Assembly: GCF_003675325.1 (NCBI RefSeq)
Contig: NZ_CP033073.1
Location: 7,812,001-7,876,000, forward strand
Source: Streptomyces dangxiongensis
Lineage (GTDB): Bacteria > Actinomycetota > Actinomycetes > Streptomycetales > Streptomycetaceae
Direction of reading: 5' to 3'
Length of the DNA stretch: 64,000 nucleotides
A model generated the notes under the pieces. That model was given only the letters and a program-made list of their open reading frames with translations. It was not told the origin of the DNA and did no database searches. Below, one piece after another: positions 32,031 to 39,735 of this stretch. Within the stretch, counting starts at the first letter, position 1, and every line of letters begins with the position of its first letter. Both the position numbers and the translations under genes were made by a program.

Positions 32031-32906
32031 ATGGAGAAGTTCGTACTGGAAGCCGTCGAGCACCTCACCACCAGGCCCAGGAAGGTCTACCAGACGATCA
32101 CGGCCGACCCGCTGACCCCGGTCATCGGCGCCGAGATCACCGGCGTCGACCTGTCCCGGGAGCTGTCGGACCAGCAGTTCGAGGACATCGGACACGCCTT
32201 CCTCGAACACCACGTGCTCGTCTTCCGGGACCAGGTGCTGACGGCCGAGGACCACAAGCGTTTCGCCGCCCGCTTCGGTGAACTCCGCCCGCTGCCGGTG
32301 GCCGTCCCGGAGGGCCGCGACCCGGTCATCCTGGAGATCAGCGCCGACAAGGACTCCACCGACGTCGACGGTCACGGCTGGCACGCCGACGGGACGTCCA
32401 ACGCCGAACTGGCGCTCGGCTCGATGCTGTACGTCACCCGCACCCCGGACGTCGGCAGCGGCGGCGACACCATGTTCGCCAACATGCACCTCGCCTACGA
32501 AATGCTCTCCCCGCCGATGCGGGCCTTCCTGGACGGCCTGACCGCGGTCCACGACGACGCCGTCGCCTGGCAGGGCCACATCCCGCCGGCGGGATACGTC
32601 CTGCCCAGGAACGAACACCCGGTGGTGGTGCGCCACCCCGAGACCGGCCGCAAGCTGCTGTTCGTCAACCCCGCCTACACGTCGCACATCGTGCAGCTTT
32701 CCGGCGACGAGAGCAAGGCGCTCCTCGGCCTGCTGTTCGACCTGGTCGCCCGCAAGCCGATGCTGAGCTGCCGGGTCCGCTGGACCCCCCACACGCTGGT
32801 GTTCTGGGACAACCGCTCCGTCCAGCACCACGCCGTCTGGGACTACTACCCGCACGCGCGTCACGGCCGGCGGGTGGCCATCAAGGGCCGGCGGCCCGAG
32901 GCATGA
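32031..32906 (+). CDS. TauD/TfdA family Fe(II)/2-oxoglutarate dioxygenase
   Basis: 291 residues, normal for the family. The iron-binding facial triad is visible as WHADGT (HxD, residues about 118-122) and the distal His in VQHHAVWDYY; the 2-oxoglutarate-binding Arg is in HARHGRRVAIKG near the C-terminus. The N-terminal IGAEITGVDLSREL is the usual TauD opening. GGAAGG precedes the ATG at 32031. It closes the peptide operon. TauD homologues are, as I recall, a core gene of detoxin/rimosamide clusters, so hydroxylation of an amino-acid unit is the likely role; the exact substrate is unknown. Confidence 0.92.
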   Translation: MEKFVLEAVEHLTTRPRKVYQTITADPLTPVIGAEITGVDLSRELSDQQFEDIGHAFLEHHVLVFRDQVLTAEDHKRFAARFGELRPLPVAVPEGRDPVILEISADKDSTDVDGHGWHADGTSNAELALGSMLYVTRTPDVGSGGDTMFANMHLAYEMLSPPMRAFLDGLTAVHDDAVAWQGHIPPAGYVLPRNEHPVVVRHPETGRKLLFVNPAYTSHIVQLSGDESKALLGLLFDLVARKPMLSCRVRWTPHTLVFWDNRSVQHHAVWDYYPHARHGRRVAIKGRRPEA

Positions 32907-32915
32907 GGGCCGCCG

Positions 32916-32943
32916 GGGAGCCGGAGCGCGCCCACCGGCTCCC
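32916..32943. terminator. Terminator at the end of the peptide cluster
   Basis: GGGAGCCGG (32916-32924) pairs with CCGGCTCCC (32935-32943) around a 10-nt loop. It lies between the dioxygenase and the convergent minus-strand gene and can serve both. Confidence 0.65.
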
Positions 32944-32961
32944 GCGAGCCGTCCGAGCGGC

Positions 32962-33777
32962 TCAGGCCGCCGCCCGGGCCAGGCATTCCACGAGCCCGTC
33001 GGCCAGCCGCCGGTACGCCGCACGCAGCCACCGGGCCTGAGCGTCCGCCTCGTCCGGGGCCGCCGTCCCGTCCCGGCCGGCCCAGGCGTGCGCGTAGACC
33101 CGCACATGGGCGAAGGGCCAGGCCTCCGCGTAGGCGTGTGCGTCGGCGGCGGCCCAGGCCGCCGCCGACGCCCCGGCGTTCGCCAGAGCGTTACCGACGG
33201 CGAAGGACGCGGCGTTGGCGCCGGTGTTCAGCTCGGCGTAGCCGCTCGCGAACTCGGCGGCCCGGCCCTCACCGTAGGCGTTCGCGACGGCGTAGGCGTG
33301 GGCCCCGGCGTACGCCTGGGCGAAGGCTTCGGCGTAGGCGTAGGCGAGGCGGTACGCCTCCCGCAACGCCGGTTCGAGCACCGCCTCCCACTCGGCCTCA
33401 CCCGGTCGCTCGCCCGCCAGGGCCCGCACGTGCATGTCCCGTACCGCCTCCTGCGGCCCCCGGGGCAGGCCCCGCCGGGCGCACGCCTCCGCCAGCATCG
33501 GCGCGACGGCGCGGGCGTGCCAGTCGTGCACCACGGCGAACGGCACCCGACCGCCCAGGCGCCCCAGTTCGTCGTGCAGGCGCAGCGCCCAGTCCTTCGC
33601 GGCGGCGGCGGCGTCCTGGCCGTCGTACAGCACGGCGATCACCTGCCACAGCCAGTCCGGCAGGCCGGGGCCGGACGCGGAGCAGGGGTCGGCGTGGGGA
33701 GCGGGGGCGGCCATGCCGGCTTCGAGCCGCGCGAGCAAGGCGTCGAAGGACGCGGCGGCTGCCGGGGGACGGCTCAT
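32962..33777 (-). CDS. Hypothetical Ala/Tyr-rich protein
   Basis: 271 residues. The ATG at 33777 has AGGAGA upstream; longer readings reach into the divergent gene and are rejected. The N-terminal half is soluble and Trp-containing (LPDWLWQVIAVLYDGQDAA, then AVVHDWHARAVAPML). The C-terminal half is strongly repetitive, mostly Ala with Tyr, His and Phe at regular spacing (AYAYAEAFAQAYAGAHAYA), ending with a short helical tail. It has no signal peptide and no clear membrane segment; the repeat could form a long amphipathic helix. I do not recognise a family with confidence. It faces the dioxygenase convergently and is divergent from the first ART-like paralogue. Confidence 0.7.
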   Translation of the reverse strand: MSRPPAAAASFDALLARLEAGMAAPAPHADPCSASGPGLPDWLWQVIAVLYDGQDAAAAAKDWALRLHDELGRLGGRVPFAVVHDWHARAVAPMLAEACARRGLPRGPQEAVRDMHVRALAGERPGEAEWEAVLEPALREAYRLAYAYAEAFAQAYAGAHAYAVANAYGEGRAAEFASGYAELNTGANAASFAVGNALANAGASAAAWAAADAHAYAEAWPFAHVRVYAHAWAGRDGTAAPDEADAQARWLRAAYRRLADGLVECLARAAA

Positions 33778-33891
33778 ACGGTTCTCCTGTCTCGGACGGC
33801 GCACGCCGGCCCGGACCCCGTGGCGGGGCCGCCGGCGACAACGGCGCCTCGAAGAGGAGCACGGCGGGACCGCGAACGGGGCGCATGCTGC

Positions 33892-33905
33892 CCGAAAGGG
33901 CACGG
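33892..33905 (+). promoter_or_regulatory. Recurrent upstream motif CCGAAAGGGCACGG (copy 1)
   Basis: An exact second copy lies at 42114-42127 before another gene of the same island, and close variants lie at 36408-36421 and, on the minus strand, 48916-48929. Here it is embedded in TGCCC-GAAA-GGGCA, a small stem with a GAAA loop, about 170 bases before the first ART-like paralogue. Its function is unknown. Confidence 0.4.
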
Positions 33906-34072
33906 TCTGTGCCCGCACGCCAAGAAGCACCAGGCCACGCCGGGCGACGGCGACGGCCGCGGTGGACCGGCGGGCCGGAACGTTCCTAGAGTTGATCACC
34001 GGTCCCCGGGTGCGGCCGGCCGCACCCCGCCCCACGGCAGCGGGACCCGCCCTCCCAGGGAGAAGCAAGCGC

Positions 34073-36322
34073 ATGAGCGGCAACCAGACAGGAGCGGAAG
34101 CCGACCCGCAGCCGACGGCGGCCACTCGCGCGGGCACGGCGAGGGACGGGGGCCGGCACGGCGCCCCGCGTCCGGAAGCGGCCCGTACGTCCCCCTGGCA
34201 CGGCCGGCGACAGCAGGCCCCGGCGGCACCCCGCCCTTCCTCGCCACGCGGCGGCGGGCTCGCGGCGCCTTCCTCACCCGACGCCCGCCGCGGGACCAGG
34301 CCACCGGCCGAAACGGCGGCGTCCCGCCAGCCGGCGTCCCCTCGCCCCACCGGCCGCGCGGACGGCGGCGGCCCGGCCTTCACGGCGCACCGCGCAGGCG
34401 GGGCATGGCTGATCTCCCGGGCCGGCACCGCGGATCCCCGCGCCCTGGCCTTCGCGGCCGGCCTCGCCCCGGATCCCGAGTGCACCGTCCTGGTGGTCGA
34501 CCTGCCCGATGAAGCGGACGGCGGGACGCTGGACCGGCTGGCGCAGGCGGTGCCGCCGGGAGAGACGGGCCTCAGGCTGGTGTTCGGCCGGCCTCCCCGC
34601 CCCGCGGCCCTGGTCGTGGCCCGGCGGCTCGCCGAGCGGCTGGGCAGGACGGTGACCGCGGCGGACGGATTGCCGCTGCCGACCCCCGGCGGTGGCCTGT
34701 TCATCGACGCCGACCGCGGAGCGGGCTGGGTGCGCTGCGCACCCGGCGCGCCGGACGTACGGGACTCCAGGCGCTTCCCGAAGCCGTCGTGGGAGTCCGT
34801 CCTGCCGGACCGGCCCAGGTCACCGGGCACCGCCGTGGCGGACCCCGTCCCCGCCGGCGTCTGGCTGCGTCCGGTGGCGGAGGGCACGTCCCACGACGAC
34901 CACCGGACGCGTCTGTCCGGCCGGCTCAAGGTGTCCTCCGAGCTGCTCACCGTGGTGGTCGGCGTCCCCGGAGCGGCGCCGCTGCCGGTGGCCGACGTCG
35001 CCCGACTGTGGCAGAGCCTGCCCCCGCACGTGCGACCGGCGGTGCGGTTCGTCTGTTACGGACCCACCCGCCTGAGCGGGGGCAGGCACTTCGGGGACGT
35101 CCTCGCCCAGGTGGTCGGCGAACCGGTACGTCTGTACAACGGGCTGCCCGACGGGGCCGACGACTCCGGTGAGGTGCTGCTGGTGCGACAGGACGGCTCG
35201 CCGGGCCGTCCGCTGCTGGCGCAAGAGTTCGTCCACCTGCCGCCGACCGGTTCCGCCGGACCTCCGTCGCCCCCCTTCGCGGCGGCGCACCGCTGGCCGC
35301 TCGGCGACCTCCCCGAGCTCGGCCCCGGCACGCACCTCCTGGCGGACGACGCGGTCGTCGAGGTGGTGCGCAGCGGCCTGTGGGTGCGTCTGCCGCACGA
35401 CCCTCCGTACGCGGCCGAGGTGCGGTCCGCCGATCCGCACCCCGGCCGGGACCGGGTCCTGTGCGACGCCGACTCCGAGGCGGAACTGCCACGGCTCAAG
35501 CGGCTCGCGGCGGACCTGGTGCGCGGTTTCCCGACCGAAGTGCGCCGAGCAGTACGCCTCGGCGTCTGCCGCCCCACCGTTCCGGCCCGCGGCCGGCCCC
35601 AGGAGCGGCCTGCCCCGCGCGCCGGTGACCGCCCCTCTTCCCCGGACGCTGGCGGCTCCTGCCCCGAGCCGGGCGGCGGGCGGGTCGACGGGGCACCGCG
35701 GCTCACCGCCCCGGACAGCGGACACGAGGGATCCCTGTCCGTCGCGGCCGAGATACTCCGCAGGCATCCCGAACTCACCGCGGACCGACCGCACCCGGAC
35801 GCCGTCGCCGGTCTCGCGGCCGTGCTCCGCCGGCTGGCGGAGACGGAGGAACCGGGCGGCACCGGGGCGGAAGCGGCGGCCGGCCGGCCGGTGCCGGGCG
35901 ACGGCGAACTGCTGCGCACGGGACTGCGGATGCTTCCCGTGCACCGCGGGGCGACGGGCCTGCGGGCGACGCTCGACGAGGCGATGCGCCAGTGGTACGC
36001 CGGGCAGCGGCTGGTGGTCGACCCCCAGGTGTGCGAGGCGTCGGCCCTGGGGCCCCGCGACGAACCGGGCAACACCGACTTCCTCATCTGGTCGGTGGAC
36101 GGCCGCCGCACGGACCTCCTCGACCCGCTGTGTCCGGACCGGGTGCTGTTCCTGCCCGGCTCCCGGTTTCGGGTACTCGGCGCCGAACCCGGCATCCCGG
36201 GCGTCGTCATGATGCGTGAGGTCGGGCCCGGAGAGACGCCGGAGGATCCGGGACGCGACCGCGCGGCAGTACGGGAACTGACCCGGGCGTGGAGGGGCCG
36301 GCGCGGCGACGGCGGAGCCTGA
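34073..36322 (+). CDS. ART-like paralogue 1, large surface/effector-type protein of unknown function
   Basis: 749 residues. The ATG at 34073 follows a GGGAGAA site. About 100 N-terminal residues are disordered, rich in Pro, Arg and Gly. A first globular part (110-250) has GGAWLISRAG, VLVVDLPDEA, LRLVFGRPP and GGGLFIDADRGAGWVR. A middle part has FVHLPP and HRWPLGDLPEL. The C-terminal part (610-740) has a QWYAG helix and DFLIWSVDGRRTDLL...DRVLFLPGSRFRVLG, which resembles the end of ADP-ribosyltransferase folds, where ExE normally precedes V-L-F-PPGTRF. Here the catalytic Glu position is Arg (PDRVLF), so activity is doubtful. Paralogues lie at 42388 and 46479. No signal peptide is seen. Confidence 0.75.
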   Translation: MSGNQTGAEADPQPTAATRAGTARDGGRHGAPRPEAARTSPWHGRRQQAPAAPRPSSPRGGGLAAPSSPDARRGTRPPAETAASRQPASPRPTGRADGGGPAFTAHRAGGAWLISRAGTADPRALAFAAGLAPDPECTVLVVDLPDEADGGTLDRLAQAVPPGETGLRLVFGRPPRPAALVVARRLAERLGRTVTAADGLPLPTPGGGLFIDADRGAGWVRCAPGAPDVRDSRRFPKPSWESVLPDRPRSPGTAVADPVPAGVWLRPVAEGTSHDDHRTRLSGRLKVSSELLTVVVGVPGAAPLPVADVARLWQSLPPHVRPAVRFVCYGPTRLSGGRHFGDVLAQVVGEPVRLYNGLPDGADDSGEVLLVRQDGSPGRPLLAQEFVHLPPTGSAGPPSPPFAAAHRWPLGDLPELGPGTHLLADDAVVEVVRSGLWVRLPHDPPYAAEVRSADPHPGRDRVLCDADSEAELPRLKRLAADLVRGFPTEVRRAVRLGVCRPTVPARGRPQERPAPRAGDRPSSPDAGGSCPEPGGGRVDGAPRLTAPDSGHEGSLSVAAEILRRHPELTADRPHPDAVAGLAAVLRRLAETEEPGGTGAEAAAGRPVPGDGELLRTGLRMLPVHRGATGLRATLDEAMRQWYAGQRLVVDPQVCEASALGPRDEPGNTDFLIWSVDGRRTDLLDPLCPDRVLFLPGSRFRVLGAEPGIPGVVMMREVGPGETPEDPGRDRAAVRELTRAWRGRRGDGGA

Positions 36323-36329
36323 CGCCGTA

Positions 36330-36351
36330 CGCGGGGCTTCCACGCCCCGCG
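36330..36351. terminator. Short terminator hairpin
   Basis: CGCGGGGC (36330-36337), 6-nt loop, GCCCCGCG (36344-36351), immediately after the stop of the first ART-like paralogue. Confidence 0.6.
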
Positions 36352-36654
36352 GCCCTCGCCCGGCCGGAACCGCGAGACCTGACGGGTTGTTCGGACAGAA
36401 CCCCTGGCCCAAGGGGCACGGTGACGGCTCCACGCTGGCGAACACAGGCCCGCGGCCAGAAGGATGACGCGCGAGGGCGGCTCCCCGCACCGACCACCGG
36501 GTCCGACCCGGCAGGGCCGCTCTCCCCGTTCCCAGCCGGGCGAACCGCCCCTCCGTGCGACATGCCGGGACGCACCGCGTCGCCGGCCGAGGGCGCGTCA
36601 CGCAGGCTGCCGAACCCCGATGGAACTGGCCACGGCTCCTGGAAGGCGTCCCCC
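36352..36654. other. Intergenic region with motif variant
   Basis: About 300 bases. It holds CCCAAGGGGCACGG at 36408-36421 (12 of 14 matches to the island motif) and the GGAAGG ribosome site of the next gene. No gene is supported. Confidence 0.4.
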
Positions 36655-39600
36655 ATGTTCAACCCACTTCTCCGCCGATCAATCGGGCGCTGCACGGAGA
36701 AGCAGAAACGAGTCGCCCTCGGCGTCCTGATCGCCATGCTCATGACGGCGGTCGTCGCGGTCCCGGCACTCGCCGGACAGGACGGGGACCCCTCCCCGCC
36801 CACGGCGTTCGCCCACCCGGGGGTGCTGGAGAGCACCTCACAACTGGACTTCGTACGCGCGAAGGTGCAGGCGGGAAGCCAGCCCTGGAAGGGCGCGTTC
36901 GACCAGATGACGGCGAGCCCCTACGCGTCCCTGTCCCGCACCCCGAGCCCCCGGCAGACGGTGGAGTGCGGTTCGCACTCCCAGCCCGACAACGGGTGCA
37001 CCGCCGAGCGGCAGGACGCGATCGCGGCGTACACCGACGCCCTCGCCTGGTACCTGACCCGCGACGAGAAGTACGCCCAGAAGGCCATCCAGATCATGGA
37101 TGCCTGGTCGTCGGCGATCACCTCGCACACCAACAGCAACGCGCCGCTGCAGACCGGCTGGGCGGGTTCCGTCTGGCCGCGCGCCGCGGAGATCATCCGC
37201 TCCACCTACACCCGCTGGCCCCAGGCGGACCGCTTCGCGACGATGCTGCGCGACGTCTATCTGCCCGAGGTCATCAAGGGCTCGGACAGCAACGGCAACT
37301 GGGAACTGAGCATGATGGAGGCCGCGGTCGGGATCTCCGTCTTCCTGGACGACCGAGCCGACTACGACCAGGCGGTGGCCCGCTATCTGAAGCGGGTCGC
37401 CGCCTACGTCTATCTGGACTCCGACGGCTCCCTGCCCAAGACGACGTCGGGAGCCGAGGGTGACAGATCGGCGGCGGTCGGCCTCTGGCAGGGACAGTCC
37501 GCCTTCGTCTCCGGCCTGACCCAGGAGACCTGCCGCGACCTCACGCACACCGGGTACGGCATCTCCGCGATCTCGCACGTCGCCGAAACGGCCTGGATCC
37601 AGGGCCAGGACCTGTACTCCCAGGTCGGGGAGCGTCTGCGGCAGGCACTGGAGTTCCAGTCGACGTACTCGCTCGGTGCCCAGGTGCCGTCCTCCCTCTG
37701 CGGCGGCAGCCTGAAGCAGGACCTGGGGCCCGTCACGGAGGTCGGGTACAACGCCCTGCACACCAGGCTGGGCCTGGACCTGCCCGAGACCGGCAAGCTC
37801 ACCGAGCGCAACCGCCCCTCCGGGACCAACGACCTGTTCGTCGCGTGGGAGACCCTCACCCACGCCGACAACCCGGGCGGCCCGGCGACCGCGCAGCAGC
37901 CGTCCCCCTCTTCGTCCGCGTCCCCCGTCGTGGGCGCGGTGCCCGGTTCCGGCAAGGGAGTCACGGGTTTCCCGTCGCGGTATGCGGCTCCGTATGTGGA
38001 GACGTGGGGGGCGCCCGCGGATCTGGAGAAGGCCCGTCAGGCGGGTCTGCGGTACGCGACGCTCGCGTTCGTCCTGGGCGGTGGTGGCTGCAGGGCCACG
38101 TTCAACGGCAACACGCCGGTGACCGACGAGGGCTGGAAGGCCGCGGTGCGGAATCTGCGGTCGTCGGGGGGTGATGTGATCGCGTCGTTCGGCGGGGCCT
38201 CGGGTACCGAGCTGGGTCAGGCGTGTGACTCGGTCACGGCGTTGCAGGAGCAGTACCGCACGGTGGTCGACGCGCTGGAACTGTCCCGGCTGGACTTCGA
38301 CATCGAGGGTGCGGCGCTGGCGGACAGCGCGTCCGTGCACCGTCGTAACCAGGCGCTGGCGGCGTTGCAGCAGCAGTCCGAGGCGGCGGGGCAACGGTTG
38401 GACGTGCAGTCACGTTGCCGGGGGCGCATGGTCTGGAAGCGGACGGTGTGGCGTTGCTGCGGGACGCGCAGAGCACCGGGTTGCGGGTGTCGTTGGTGAA
38501 CATCATGACGATGGACTACGGCTCCGCGGTGGACGACATGGGGCAGGCCGCGATCGACGCGGCCACGGGTCTGCACGACCAGCTAGGGCAGATCTGGACG
38601 TCGAAGTCGCCCGAGGAGTTGTGGGCGATGGAGGGCAACACGCCGATGATCGGGGTGAACGACACCCCCGGGTGAGGTGTTCACCACGGCCGATGCGGAG
38701 CGTCTGGCGAAGTTCGCCGTGGACAAGGGGATCCAGCAGCTATCGTTCTGGGCGGTGGGCCGTGACAAGGCCTGCCCCGAGGCCGGGAAGCTCTCCGAGA
38801 CCTGCAGCGGTACCGAACAGAGCGACCACCAGTTCCTGACGACCTTCAACACCGTCACCACCACAAGCCCCGGCGCGGAACCCGTCACGAGACCGGTGAC
38901 GCCCGGCAGCGGCACGCCGGCGCCCTCCGCCAGCGCCACTCCTGACATCCCGGGCAGCGGCAGCGGCACGAGCACCGCGAAACCGAAGGCCGCTCCCGGC
39001 GGCGGCATCGACCTGTCGGTCTGGCAGCTCCAGGAACCGGTCGGCTCGCCCGGATCCCCGACCACCGTCTCCGCAGCCCATCTCCAGGGGGGTTACCAGG
39101 ACTCCTACTTCTCCACCGACAGCGACGGAGCCCTGACCTTCCTGGTCACCGGAGAAGGGCGTCACCACGCCCAACTCCAAGTACGCCCGCTCGGAGCTCC
39201 GGGAGGTGAACCCGGACGGCAGCAGCGCCGACTGGCCGCTCGCCGGAACCCACCGCATGAGCGCGACCCTGCGCGTGGTGTCCGTGACGTCCAGCGTGTG
39301 CGTGGGACAGATCCACCTGGGGTCCGGCGGCTCGTCCACCAAGCCGCTCCTGGAGCTGTACTACCAGTCGAACGGCGACATCGTCCTGGGCACCGAGAAC
39401 TCCCCCTCCGGCGGCCAGACCCGGCACACGGTGGGACACGTCCCGGTCGGCCAGAAATGGAGCTACACCATCGGCGTCTCCGGCGGCGACACCATCGACC
39501 TGACGGTGGACGCAAGCACCACCCACTACCCGATCGCCGACTCCTTCAAGTCGTACAAGCAGTACTTCAAGGCCGGGGCCTACAACCAGTCCTCGTCGGA

Positions 39601-39658
39601 CAGCACCACCAACGGCGCCAAGGTCGCTTTCTACGAGCTCACCGTCTCCCACGGCTGA
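36655..39658 (+). CDS. Secreted PL5 - GH18 - PL7 multidomain glycan lyase/hydrolase, frameshifted as sequenced
   Basis: Intended product about 1,000 residues. A signal peptide (LIAMLMTAVVAVPALAGQ) is followed by an alginate-lyase PL5-like domain (residues 55-400; NSNAPLQTGWAGS, SNGNWELSMMEA), a Ser/Pro linker, a GH18 domain (440-740) with LDFDIEG (DxDxE), a second linker, and a PL7 alginate-lyase domain (about 780-1000) with all three PL7 motifs RSELRE, QIH and YFKAGAYNQ. Compared with the near-identical GH18 copy at 40413-41324, one T is lost at 38410 and TCC after 38420, and one C is gained at 38665-38669, which restores frame. A further extra G sits at 39157-39159. The combination suggests breakdown of a mixed uronate/amino-sugar matrix. 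Confidence 0.82.
37964..38872 (+). repeat. Long inverted repeat, arm 1 (GH18 coding segment)
   Basis: Nearly identical to the reverse complement of 40413-41324. Differences noticed: one missing T (38410), a missing TCC, one extra C (38665-38669), and single substitutions such as GCGGACGG/GCGGATGG and TGGGCGGTG/TGGCCGGTG. The length difference (909 against 912 bases) agrees with these changes. Confidence 0.9.
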
Positions 39659-39674
39659 TCCACCGCACACACCG

Positions 39675-39717
39675 GACGGCAGGGCCCGACGCCTGGATGG
39701 CGTCGGGCCCTGCCGTC
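39675..39717. terminator. Strong bidirectional terminator between convergent glycanase genes
   Basis: A perfect 19-bp stem (39675-39693 with 39699-39717) and a 5-nt loop TGGAT. It begins 17 bases after the stop of the plus-strand gene and ends 18 bases before the stop of the minus-strand gene. Confidence 0.9.
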
Positions 39718-39735
39718 TTCCCGCCGGGAGGAACC

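Noticed and set aside
38400..38700. Programmed frameshift in the GH18 part of the lyase
   Set aside because: The sites lack slippery heptamers, and the other repeat arm reads through without any shift, so an error or mutation is simpler.
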